From positions 62,001 to 126,000 of the forward strand of contig JAEZTC010000013.1 in NCBI GenBank assembly GCA_023421675.1: 64,000 nt of DNA, read 5' to 3'. The stretch comes from Bacillota bacterium. GTDB lineage: Bacteria; Bacillota; Clostridia; Acetivibrionales; JANLFN01. The translations under genes were made by a program, and so were the position numbers. The notes beneath the pieces were generated by a model that was given only the letters and a program-made list of their open reading frames with translations, had not been told where the DNA came from and did not search any database. Shown here piece after piece: positions 42,928 through 51,467 of this stretch (position 1 is its first letter; every line of letters begins with the position of its first letter).

Positions 42928-42963
42928 AAGTAACATGCTGTTTGTTGGCATGTTACTTTTTTA
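42928..42963 (+). terminator. Intrinsic terminator of cwlD
   Basis: Arms AAGTAACATG and CATGTTACTT with an eleven-base loop, followed by TTTTTAT. Confidence 0.85.
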
Positions 42964-43119
42964 TAATGCTTTTTCTGTAACCACTAATTACCTGATGCTT
43001 TTGGTTGTACTTCTGTTATATAATATGTAAACACGACAGATTATGTTAACCTAACAGAAGTTTCCCCAACTTATTTCTGAATTTATCCAAAACACATTAG
43101 ATTAGGAGAGTATACTGAA

Positions 43120-44637
43120 ATGACACTAAAAAAGCCATTAATTGTTTTATTGCTCCTGGCTACAGTTTTAACTATTTTTTCAATTTCTGTCTCTGCAGAA
43201 ACATCAGTAACCGGAATTATTGTAAACAACCAGTTATTACAGCTGAATAATTTTCAGCCTGTAGTTAAGGATGGAGTTACGCTTATTCCGGCAAAAGAAC
43301 TAGCTACAGCACTCGGAGGAACATTTTCATATAATTCAGATAAAATGAGCGGTACTTTTAAAATTGGTGAAAATGAACTTTCTTTTAAACTGGATAACAG
43401 TATAGCTTCATTTGACGGTAAGCTTATTAAAGCTCCAGCTTCAATGAGCATAGTTAAAGGCCGCTTTGTAGTGCCTGCAGAATTTGTTTCAAAGCAGTTT
43501 GGGGCACAGACATATATAAATGCATCAAAGGGAACTTTAATGATTTTCAAGCCTGTTGACAGCAAAATTATATATAGGGTTGTTTCAGGCGATTCCTTAT
43601 GGAAGGTATCAAACCTTTTTGGTACTACTATAACGGCTATAAGGAACCTTAACAACTGGACCCAGGATTATATTTACGTAGGGCAGATGCTGACGGTCAA
43701 AAACTATACACCCGATCCGGTACAAATTCCTGCAGTTACTTCAGGTGGTGCAACCTTAAGAACAGGTGCCAGTTTCGATGCAGGAATAGCAGGATACCTT
43801 GCAAAAGGTATCAGTATAACTGTTACAGGAAAAGCAGGTGACTGGTACAAGGTAATTACACCAAAAGGAAACGGATATATTTATTATACTGTAACAGGGA
43901 TAACGCAGGATACCGTGGATAATACTCCAAGGAGCACTTATTTTGATTCTGAAATACCTGTAGATACTTCAAGAAACAGCATTACTTATAATCAGTACAC
44001 AGTTCAGAAAGGTGATAATATATGGTTATTAGCTCAAAAGTTTGGTATTACTGATTATGAGCTTGCAGCTGCAAATTCGATATCCAGAGATGCTTCTCTC
44101 TATCCTGGGCAGATACTGAGAATACCGGTGCATAATGTTCCGGTAAAGAGTACTCCAGGACCGCAATTCGGCGAAGTACTTGACTGGTATTCAGAAGCTC
44201 AGTATTTATTCCCGATAGGCAAGGTTGGGAAACTGATTGATATGGATACGGGAAAAAGTTTTATGGTAAAAAGAACCATCGGGTCAGGTCATTCAGATAC
44301 AGAAACGCTGACAGCACAGGATACTTATATAATGAAATCAATCTTTGGTGGCTCATGGACATGGAACAGAAAAGCTTTTATTCTTGAAAGTGATGGAAGG
44401 CGATATGCTGTTTCTGTGGCGGGAATGCCGCATGCGGGGGTTGATGGAGCACCTTTCCTTGCATCTGTTGCTAACAGGAGTGACAGTTGGGGAATAGGAC
44501 CTAACTATGATCAGATATCAGGCAATGGAATGGATGGACACTTTGATATGTACTTCCTCAATTCCAGAAGGCATGTAGATAATTTATTTGATTCAGGACA
44601 TCAAAATAATGTATTAGTAGCAGGGGGCCTTCAATAG
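43120..44637 (+). CDS. Secreted wall protein: Cu-amine-oxidase-N-like, two LysM, SH3 and C-terminal L,D-transpeptidase-like domain
   Basis: A 505-residue secreted protein with signal peptide (cleavage near VSAET, residue 27). Order of domains: copper amine oxidase-like N-terminal module (about 30-145, VKDGVTLIPAKELATALGG), LysM (about 150-195, YRVVSGDSLWKVSNLFG), bacterial SH3 (about 205-260, GGATLRTGASFDAGIAGYL), second LysM (about 295-342, YTVQKGDNIWLLAQKFG) and a C-terminal region of about 160 residues (PIGKVGKLIDMDTGKSFMVKRTIGSGHSDTE, ending SGNGMDGHFDMYFLNSRRH). The last region resembles clostridial wall-associated domains with a possible hydrolase or transpeptidase-like fold. It presumably binds peptidoglycan. 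Confidence 0.8.
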   Translation: MTLKKPLIVLLLLATVLTIFSISVSAETSVTGIIVNNQLLQLNNFQPVVKDGVTLIPAKELATALGGTFSYNSDKMSGTFKIGENELSFKLDNSIASFDGKLIKAPASMSIVKGRFVVPAEFVSKQFGAQTYINASKGTLMIFKPVDSKIIYRVVSGDSLWKVSNLFGTTITAIRNLNNWTQDYIYVGQMLTVKNYTPDPVQIPAVTSGGATLRTGASFDAGIAGYLAKGISITVTGKAGDWYKVITPKGNGYIYYTVTGITQDTVDNTPRSTYFDSEIPVDTSRNSITYNQYTVQKGDNIWLLAQKFGITDYELAAANSISRDASLYPGQILRIPVHNVPVKSTPGPQFGEVLDWYSEAQYLFPIGKVGKLIDMDTGKSFMVKRTIGSGHSDTETLTAQDTYIMKSIFGGSWTWNRKAFILESDGRRYAVSVAGMPHAGVDGAPFLASVANRSDSWGIGPNYDQISGNGMDGHFDMYFLNSRRHVDNLFDSGHQNNVLVAGGLQ

Positions 44638-44650
44638 GCCCCTTCTATTT
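44623..44650. terminator. Possible terminator between convergent genes
   Basis: Arms GGGGGCCT and AGGCCCCT overlap the stop codon of the LysM gene and are followed by TCTATTTCT. It is weak in T content. Confidence 0.4.
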
Positions 44651-46564
44651 CTAGTTTTGTTTCTGGGTTTCAAGTTCTTCCCATAGTTCATAAAGCTCTT
44701 CAAGCCTTTTTGTAAGGGTTTGCTGTTCATCGTGAAGCTGCATTAACTTTACATGGTCGCAGTCTTCATTCGCATGAAGCATTTCCTCGTCTATTTTTTT
44801 CAGGCGCTCTTCAGAGGTAATAATCTCGTTTTCAGTGTCTGTAAGCTGTTTTTCAAGCCTTCGCTGTCTTGCTTTTTCCTCTTTAGATTCCAGAAATTCC
44901 TGCTTTGCAGCACTTGCTTTTTCCTGGATTTCTGAAGCACCGTACTTCTCGGGCTTGCTTTTATAATTGAGGTAGAAGGAATAATTACCGTCAATATCTC
45001 TGAGGGATTTATTTTCAAACTCAAGTATTCTTGAAGCCATTTTGTCAATAAAGTATCTATCGTGAGATACGGCAAGTATTGTACCGTCAAATCCCAAAAG
45101 AGCATCTTCCAAGGCTTCGCGCGAATTTATATCAAGATGGTTTGTAGGTTCGTCCAGTATCAGAAGATTTGAGTCGGACAGCATCAGCTTTGCAAGAGAT
45201 ACCCTGCCTTTTTCTCCTCCGCTCAGCTTGGATATTGGTTTAAAGACATCTTCTCCCTGGAATAAAAACATCGCAAGTACGTTTCTTATTTGTGTATTTG
45301 TAAGGTTTTCATTAGCATCCCAAAGTTCGTCCAAAACAGTTTTACTTTCATTAAGTTCTTCCTGTTCCTGATCATAATAACCAAGTTTTACGTTATGCCC
45401 ATATTCAAAGGTTCCGCCCGAGGCTTCCAGTCTTCCGGCAAGAATTTTAATCATTGTTGATTTACCGCAGCCGTTCGGACCTAGCAGAAACACCTTTTCA
45501 TTTCTCCTGAGTTTAAAACTTATATTTGAGAACAACTGCTTTCCGGGAAATTCTTTACAAAGATCTTCTACAAAAAGTACATCATTGCCGCTTATGATAC
45601 CGGTTTTAAAATTAATTCTGATTTTCTGAGGAAGATTTTTAGGAGCATCTATTTTTTCCATTCTGTCTATTGCTTTTTGCCTGCTTTCTGCAGCAACAAT
45701 GTTTTTCTCGCGGTTCCAGCGTCTCTGCTGCTCTATGAAAGCTTCCATCTTTGCTATTTCCTTTTGCTGCATTTCAAAATGCTTTTGCTGAATTTTCCGG
45801 GCTTCTTCCTTATATTTCATGTAGGAAGAATAGTTGCCTGTATAAAGACTGGCATTACAATTTTCAAGTTCAATTATTCTATTGACTGTACGGTCGAGAA
45901 AATACCTGTCATGTGATATTATTATCACACTTTTTTTATAGTTTCCCAGATAATCTTCAAGCCATTCCAGAGAAGTTATGTCCAAGTGGTTGGTAGGCTC
46001 ATCCAAAAGCAGCAGATCCGGTTCATCAAGCAAAGCTTTAACAAGAGCAAGCCTGGTTTTTTGACCCCCGCTTAAGGCTTGGACAGGAAGATTAAACTGG
46101 GTTTCATTAAAGCCTAGTCCACGGAGCACGCCCTTAATCCTGCTATTATATTCATATCCGCCTGAACGTGAAAATTCGTCTGAAAGGCGTGAATATTCTT
46201 TCATAAGTGATGAGAGAACTTCTTCATCCTTTTCCTTGCTAATAGATTCTTCAAGGGCTTTAAGACGGGCTTCCATTTGGATAAGCTCGGAGTACATTGA
46301 CATGACTTCGTCCAAAAGCGTATTTTCAGATAAGAATCCGGTATTTTGTTCAAGGTAACCTACTCTTTTACCTTTGGCAAGAAAAATTTCACCGCTGTCA
46401 GGCTGAAGACAGCCTGAAATAATCTTGAAAAGGGTGGACTTACCGGCTCCGTTAACACCTATAATTCCTGCCTTGTCAGAATCCTGTATACTGAAATTTA
46501 TATTTTCCAAAATTTTATCTGTTCCAAAAGAAAGAGATACATTATTACATCCAAGCACAATCAT
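44651..46564 (-). CDS. ABC-F family ATPase (YdiF-like)
   Basis: A 637-residue protein with two ABC domains: GVNGAGKST, LSGGQKTR, LLLDEPTNHLD, then GPNGCGKST, LSGGEKGR, LILDEPTNHLD. The linker between them is rich in K, E and R (EEARKIQQKHFEMQQKEIAKMEAF). A C-terminal coiled coil (about 560-637, EEKARQRRLEKQLTDTENEI) is present, as in Uup and YdiF-type ABC-F proteins. It starts MIVLGCNNVSLSFG, close to the B. subtilis YdiF style. It acts on ribosomes or nucleic acid and not as a transporter. It is a different subgroup from the 13.5 kb ABC-F. Confidence 0.92.
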   Translation of the reverse strand: MIVLGCNNVSLSFGTDKILENINFSIQDSDKAGIIGVNGAGKSTLFKIISGCLQPDSGEIFLAKGKRVGYLEQNTGFLSENTLLDEVMSMYSELIQMEARLKALEESISKEKDEEVLSSLMKEYSRLSDEFSRSGGYEYNSRIKGVLRGLGFNETQFNLPVQALSGGQKTRLALVKALLDEPDLLLLDEPTNHLDITSLEWLEDYLGNYKKSVIIISHDRYFLDRTVNRIIELENCNASLYTGNYSSYMKYKEEARKIQQKHFEMQQKEIAKMEAFIEQQRRWNREKNIVAAESRQKAIDRMEKIDAPKNLPQKIRINFKTGIISGNDVLFVEDLCKEFPGKQLFSNISFKLRRNEKVFLLGPNGCGKSTMIKILAGRLEASGGTFEYGHNVKLGYYDQEQEELNESKTVLDELWDANENLTNTQIRNVLAMFLFQGEDVFKPISKLSGGEKGRVSLAKLMLSDSNLLILDEPTNHLDINSREALEDALLGFDGTILAVSHDRYFIDKMASRILEFENKSLRDIDGNYSFYLNYKSKPEKYGASEIQEKASAAKQEFLESKEEKARQRRLEKQLTDTENEIITSEERLKKIDEEMLHANEDCDHVKLMQLHDEQQTLTKRLEELYELWEELETQKQN

Positions 46565-46631
46565 TGAAATTTCACTGCTCCCGGTAGTTTAATCTCGCTT
46601 ATTATAGCAAAAAACAGGTGTGCGAGCAATA

Positions 46632-46660
46632 TTGACAATAAAATAACAAGAGTATATAAT
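46632..46660 (+). promoter_or_regulatory. rex promoter overlapping a Rex operator
   Basis: TTGACA (46632-46637), exact 17-base spacer and TATAAT (46655-46660) form a perfect promoter. TTGACAATAAAATAACAA (46632-46649) also fits the Rex operator with three mismatches and spans the -35 and spacer, pointing to autorepression. Confidence 0.7.
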
Positions 46661-46711
46661 CACTATTGCAACACAAGGCTTGCCCTTACCTTACAAAAAG
46701 AGGTGTTAGCA

Positions 46712-47386
46712 ATGACTACTAAAAAGAAGGTTTCGTTTGCAGTTATTAGAAGACTGCCTAGGTATTACAGGTATTTGTCGGATTTGCTCCAGATGGATAT
46801 CACCAGGATTTCATCAAAGGAACTAAGCGCAAGAATGGGCATTACAGCATCACAGATACGTCAGGATTTAAACTGTTTTGGCGGCTTTGGTCAGCAGGGT
46901 TATGGGTACAATGTCGAATCACTTTATAAGGAAATTTCCAATATATTAGGTCTTAACAATGATTTTGCATCAATTATAATTGGTGCAGGACACATGGGCC
47001 AGGCTCTTGCCAATTATCAGAACTTTGAAAAAAGAGGCTACAGGCTTATCGGTATTTTCGATGTTTCTCCTGAGATGGTTGGTACTGAAATAAAGGGAAT
47101 AAAGATAATGCACATGGATGAGCTCGAAGAATTTATAAAAAACAATAAGGTTGACGTTGCGATGCTGAGTGTTCCTTATGAACACACAAGAGCAGTGGCG
47201 GATAAGGTTGCGAGTCTTGGAATCAAAGGTTTGTGGAACTTTTCGCCAATGGATTTGAAGATTCCATATGATGTTGTTATAGAGAATGTCCACTTAAGCG
47301 ACAGTCTTATGGTTCTTGGATATAAGCTTAGTGAAAAGTATAAGGAACAACAAACTGAAAATAAAAATCAAAAAAAGAGTCAATAG
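46712..47386 (+). CDS. rex: Redox-sensing transcriptional repressor Rex
   Basis: A 224-residue protein; ATG 46712 after AAAAGAGG, with an in-frame GTG at 46703 inside the ribosome site. The N-terminal winged helix has VSFAVIRRLPRYYRYL and SSKELSARMGITASQIRQDL. The C-terminal Rossmann domain has IIGAGHMGQAL (NADH-binding glycines) and the domain-swap helix at the end (HLSDSLMVLGYKLSEKY). Rex binds TTGTTAA-N4-TTAACAA when NADH/NAD is low and releases when NADH rises. Matching sites precede the hydrogenase operon, the sensory hydrogenase, adhE and rex itself in this window. Confidence 0.97.
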   Translation: MTTKKKVSFAVIRRLPRYYRYLSDLLQMDITRISSKELSARMGITASQIRQDLNCFGGFGQQGYGYNVESLYKEISNILGLNNDFASIIIGAGHMGQALANYQNFEKRGYRLIGIFDVSPEMVGTEIKGIKIMHMDELEEFIKNNKVDVAMLSVPYEHTRAVADKVASLGIKGLWNFSPMDLKIPYDVVIENVHLSDSLMVLGYKLSEKYKEQQTENKNQKKSQ

Positions 47387-47398
47387 ACTCTTTTTTTA
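47373..47398 (+). terminator. Intrinsic terminator of rex
   Basis: Arms AAAAGAGTC and GACTCTTTT with loop AATA, followed by T run. The rex stop codon lies in the loop. Confidence 0.8.
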
Positions 47399-47419
47399 AT
47401 GCTTGGAAAATTTACTTTA

Positions 47420-48694
47420 TTATAGCTTATTAAGCACAGGATAGAATTCGGGAAATGCGATATCAACCACCTGCGCTTTTCTTATCATTGTTTCGCCCTC
47501 AGCTATAAGGCCAGCAATAGACATTGCCATTGCAATTATATGATCTCCGTAGCTTTCTATAACTGTACCTTTTAAAGGTTTTCCACCTTCAACAATTATG
47601 CTGTCATCGGTCTCATATGCTTTGGCTCCCATTTTGGATAGCTCTGTTATAAGACATTTCAATCTGCCGGAGTCTTTTATTTTAAATCCTTGGAGACCAT
47701 TAATTATAGTTTTACCGCTTGCCATAGCAGCTGCAACAATTATTACGGTAACCTCATCAAGAAGCCTTGGTATAATGCTTCCGTCTATTTCAACAGCTTT
47801 AAGAGAAGAGCTTGTTACATTAATATCAGCTACCTTTTCATTACAGCAGATTCTTTCGTTCAGAATTTCTATTTTTGCACCCATTGATTTTAATACATCA
47901 ATGAAACCTGTTCTTGTTGGATTGATTCCGACATTTTTTATTGTAAGGTCAGAATTTGGGACAAGCAATGCTGCAGTAATAAGATAAGCAGCAATGGATA
48001 TATCTCCTGGAATTTGTACATGCTGCGCATAGAGCTCATTTATTTGCCTGACAGAAGACGAGTGGTCATCGGCAGTAATGTCTGCACCAAAATATTTAAG
48101 CATAAGTTCTGTATGATCTCTGGACTTTATATCCTCTTCAATCCTTGTTTCACCTTCTGCGTATAACCCTGCAAGTAAAATGGGGGATTTGAAATAAGAA
48201 TGATTGACCGGCAGTTTATAACTTATTCCTGTAAGCCTGGTAGGAGATACCATTAACGGGCAATAGGATGCATCATCCCTGCCGTTTATTTTGGCACCCA
48301 TCTGTTTTAATGGTTTTACAACGGGTGCAACAGATCTTTTTTTGGTACTTTCGTCTCTTGTAAGAACAGAGTTAAATGACTGGCCAACAAGGACACCAAG
48401 AATAAGTCTTAAGGTGGTACCTGCTTTACCAGCGTTCAGGGTTGAAGATGGTGCGATTAAACCTTTAAGGCCGTTTCCGTTTATTTTTATTTTATTATTT
48501 GGCCGCAGTTCAATCCCTACATGCATTTTTCTGAAACAGTCAATTGTACTCAGACAGTCTTCTCCCATTAGAAAACCGTCAATTTCGGTAACACCTTTTG
48601 CTATTGAACCAAAAAGTATTGCTCTGTGTGATATGGATTTGTCACCTGGAACAGTTATCTCTCCCCGTAACGAATGTCTATGCTCTATAAGCAT
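47420..48694 (-). CDS. aroA: 3-phosphoshikimate 1-carboxyvinyltransferase (EPSP synthase)
   Basis: A 424-residue enzyme; ATG 48694 after GGGGGAATAAAC, preferred to the upstream ORF start. Substrate-binding blocks are visible: PGDKSISHRA (near residue 17), AGKAGTTLRL (about 85, where many homologues have GNSGTT), TRDESTKKR and SRDHTELMLKYFG. It joins shikimate-3-phosphate and phosphoenolpyruvate in aromatic amino acid synthesis. It is third in the minus-strand operon aroF-tyrA-aroA, about 96 bases after tyrA. Confidence 0.96.
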   Translation of the reverse strand: MLIEHRHSLRGEITVPGDKSISHRAILFGSIAKGVTEIDGFLMGEDCLSTIDCFRKMHVGIELRPNNKIKINGNGLKGLIAPSSTLNAGKAGTTLRLILGVLVGQSFNSVLTRDESTKKRSVAPVVKPLKQMGAKINGRDDASYCPLMVSPTRLTGISYKLPVNHSYFKSPILLAGLYAEGETRIEEDIKSRDHTELMLKYFGADITADDHSSSVRQINELYAQHVQIPGDISIAAYLITAALLVPNSDLTIKNVGINPTRTGFIDVLKSMGAKIEILNERICCNEKVADINVTSSSLKAVEIDGSIIPRLLDEVTVIIVAAAMASGKTIINGLQGFKIKDSGRLKCLITELSKMGAKAYETDDSIIVEGGKPLKGTVIESYGDHIIAMAMSIAGLIAEGETMIRKAQVVDIAFPEFYPVLNKL

Positions 48695-48790
48695 GTTTAT
48701 TCCCCCAATCAAACACAAGTATTGCATTGTAAAAACTGAATATAATTATATAAAAATGTTTTGTATAAGCTAAATGCATGCATTAAAGGT

Positions 48791-49885
48791 CTATCTATAA
48801 ACCTTGTAATTTTTGCTCAAAAGCAGATCATATGCTGTATCAAGGCTTTTGATGTCCTGAAGGGTTATTTTAAGACAACCCTGTTCGAATTCGCGGCTGT
48901 TCGAAACGTTGATATTCTTGATATTGACACCGTTTTCGCCAAGAATTGTTGTAATTTCACCAATTATTCCAGGCTTATCAACTACATCAACAATTATTTC
49001 ATAAACAGAAGCTATGAGACCTTTGTTACTGGAAGAAAACATATCTCTGTATTTCTTTGCACAGCCAAAAAATTCATATACCTTTTCCGAATCACCTGAT
49101 TTTACATATGAAGCAAATCTATTCAAAATATCCTTATAATTATCAAGAATCTTTAAAATCTCTTCACAATTGCTTGATACTATATTTTCCCACATTTCCG
49201 GGCTTGATGAAGCTATTCTGGTTATATCCTTGAAGCCGCCTGCCGCAAGCATTCTCATTTTACCTTCGGGACTATCACTTTGCTTTACCAGGTTGACAAG
49301 ACAGGCTGCAATTATATGGGGAAGGTGGCTTATATTACCCGTAATCCTGTCATGTTCCTCAGCGTCTATAATTACCGGGATTCCACCGGTTTTATTTACA
49401 TAATCCGTCATTAGTGATAATGACTCTTCTGTAGTACTTTTACAAGGGGAGAGTATGTAGTAGGCATTTTCGAACAGATGTGTAAAGCTTGCACTGTACC
49501 CTGTTTTTTCGGTTCCTGCCATAGGATGACCTCCTATGAATACCGGGGGGTTATCCATTGAATTCAAATGTTTTATTATTTCCCCTTTTGTACTCCCTAC
49601 ATCAGTTATTATACAATGAGGCTTAACCTTTGGTGCTATTTGATCAACATATTCAATTGCACTTTTTACAGGTGTGCATATAAAAATTATATCTGCGTTA
49701 TAAACATATTCATTTATCTGCTCAAAACCTCGGGTTATAACCTTGTCTTCAATTGCCTGATTTATAGCTTCAATACTTCTGCTTACTGCGGTTATATCAG
49801 AGACGCCACACTTTTCACGAAGTGCCCGGGCAATTGAGCCTCCAATAAGTCCTAGGCCTACGATTGCAACTTTTTTATGCACCAT
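48791..49885 (-). CDS. tyrA: Prephenate dehydrogenase with ACT domain
   Basis: A 364-residue protein. The N-terminal NAD-binding motif is VGLGLIGGSIARAL, catalytic-region motifs are GGHPMAGTEKTGY and HDRITGNISHLPHIIA, and a C-terminal ACT domain (about 292-364, VVDKPGIIGEITTILGENGVNI) follows. It oxidatively decarboxylates prephenate to 4-hydroxyphenylpyruvate for tyrosine. The ACT domain suggests tyrosine feedback. Its start overlaps the aroF stop by 11 bases, showing translational coupling. Confidence 0.96.
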   Translation of the reverse strand: MVHKKVAIVGLGLIGGSIARALREKCGVSDITAVSRSIEAINQAIEDKVITRGFEQINEYVYNADIIFICTPVKSAIEYVDQIAPKVKPHCIITDVGSTKGEIIKHLNSMDNPPVFIGGHPMAGTEKTGYSASFTHLFENAYYILSPCKSTTEESLSLMTDYVNKTGGIPVIIDAEEHDRITGNISHLPHIIAACLVNLVKQSDSPEGKMRMLAAGGFKDITRIASSSPEMWENIVSSNCEEILKILDNYKDILNRFASYVKSGDSEKVYEFFGCAKKYRDMFSSSNKGLIASVYEIIVDVVDKPGIIGEITTILGENGVNIKNINVSNSREFEQGCLKITLQDIKSLDTAYDLLLSKNYKVYR

Positions 49886-50900
49886 ATTTGAATTCTCTCC
49901 CTAAAATAGCTGCAATCCCGGATATATCTCTGCAAAGGCTGTCAAAGCTCTCAGGAGTAATCTGTTGTGCCGCATCTGACATTGCGCACCTTGGATTAGG
50001 GTGTACTTCTATAATAAGTCCATCGGCTCCTGCAGCAATTGCAGCTTTAGATAACGGTAGCACATATTGTGACTTTCCTGCCGCATGACTTGGGTCAACT
50101 ATTATTGGAAGATGACTGAACGCTTTAACAACAGGGACCGCACTTAAATCCAGAGTATTCCTTGTTGCCGTTTCAAAGGTCCTTATTCCTCTTTCACATA
50201 AAACAACGTTGTAATTTCCTTCACTCATTATATATTCAGCTGCGTTTAACCACTCTTCGATAGTTGTAGACGGACCGCGTTTAAAAAGTACAGGTTTTCC
50301 GGAACGTCCGACTTCTCTTAAAAGCTGGAAATTCTGAACGTTACGCGCTCCAATCTGGAACATATCGACGAAATCAACTGCAGTTTCGACATTTTTTTCG
50401 CTTGTAACTTCACTGACTATTTGGAGGCCAGTTTCATCCTTGGCTTCCTTTAAAAGCTTGAGTCCCTCTTCTTCAAGGCCCTGGAATGAATAAGGAGATG
50501 TTCTGGGCTTGAATGCCCCGCCTCTTAAGAATTGTGCGCCTGATTTCTTGACAGCTCTGGCTGCAGATAAAATCTGCTCTCTGCTTTCAATAGCACAAGG
50601 TCCTGCCATCATAACAAGTTCCTTGCCGCCTATTTTTACACCGTTTACATCCACAACGCTTGGTTCGGGTTTGAAGGTTTTACCTGAAAGCTTGTAAGGC
50701 TCCACAATTGGAACAAGCTTTTCAACGCCTGACATCAATTCAAGCGGTACATCATTTAATACTCTTTTGTCACCAATAACACCGATTATAGTACGCTCTG
50801 TACCCTGTGATATATGTACGCCAAGGCCAAGCGATTCCAGTACATTGGTAATTTCCTTCACATCGGTATCCTGTGAGCCAGGTTTCATTACTATTATCAT
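49875..50900 (-). CDS. aroF: 3-deoxy-7-phosphoheptulonate synthase (type I beta, AroF)
   Basis: A 341-residue enzyme with an N-terminal ferredoxin-like regulatory domain (residues 1-70, GLGVHISQGTERTIIGVIGD) and a TIM barrel with GPCAIES (about 96), RGGAFKPRTSPYSFQG (about 125), KRGPSTTIEEW and VDPSHAAGKSQYV (about 266). It condenses phosphoenolpyruvate and erythrose-4-phosphate, the first step of the shikimate pathway. The short DAHP synthase with N-terminal domain is the feedback-regulated Thermotoga type. Start ATG follows GAAAGGAAAA. First gene of the operon. Confidence 0.96.
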   Translation of the reverse strand: MIIVMKPGSQDTDVKEITNVLESLGLGVHISQGTERTIIGVIGDKRVLNDVPLELMSGVEKLVPIVEPYKLSGKTFKPEPSVVDVNGVKIGGKELVMMAGPCAIESREQILSAARAVKKSGAQFLRGGAFKPRTSPYSFQGLEEEGLKLLKEAKDETGLQIVSEVTSEKNVETAVDFVDMFQIGARNVQNFQLLREVGRSGKPVLFKRGPSTTIEEWLNAAEYIMSEGNYNVVLCERGIRTFETATRNTLDLSAVPVVKAFSHLPIIVDPSHAAGKSQYVLPLSKAAIAAGADGLIIEVHPNPRCAMSDAAQQITPESFDSLCRDISGIAAILGREFKYGA

Positions 50901-51467
50901 TTTATATTTTCCTTTCTACCATTTTACTTTTTTACTTACTTGCTAGTTTCCCATTCTGCCGTTATACCATACAAAAGTCCAAAGTATAATAAAACCAGAC
51001 TTTTGAATTACTTTAAATTTACAATGAGATGATTGAAATGTCAATATAAATAGAGGTAGAGAAAAGCTATATACATTTTTTTTATTTTAATGATATAATA
51101 TATTTAATTGTTTTTACATTTCTTTTTTAATGAATTTATTTTGAAATATTGAGTAAAATATACTTTATATGGAATAAACGCATTAATATACAACTTAAAT
51201 TATTGGCAAAAATGCCGCAGTAAACGCTGTTGATACAAATTTAATCCGAACCATATGTAATCAGGTAATCACTATTAACCTTGCGCATTATAACTGCTGA
51301 AGCCTGAAACAGGCTGCAGTCTTAAATGATAGAGGGACGACCATCCTGGAAACTGGTAACTGGAACTTAACAATGGCACATGCTGTAGAAAATCATAACC
51401 ATATTCCTAGTACTTGAAGCTGGTATGGAGTGTTCCTTCAAATCAATAAAAACAAGGGGGAATTTTT
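50901..51467. other. 567-base gap: divergent promoter region and long leader of the EF-G paralogue gene
   Basis: No ORF or known RNA family was recognised. On the minus-strand side, AAAAGTC (50973) can pair with GACTTTTG (50999), a possible attenuator-like hairpin before aroF. AT-rich DNA fills 51040-51200. From about 51200 to 51440 the sequence is GC-richer and contains hairpins such as AGCCTG-AAA-CAGGCT (51300-51316) and repeated CTGG pieces (51345-51375), consistent with a structured mRNA leader for the gene at 51468. Confidence 0.4.

Noticed and set aside
46632..46649. Treating the rex upstream palindrome as a certain Rex site
   Set aside because: It has three mismatches to the consensus and its TTGACA is also a -35 box, so similarity may partly reflect the promoter. 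It is reported only as probable autoregulation.
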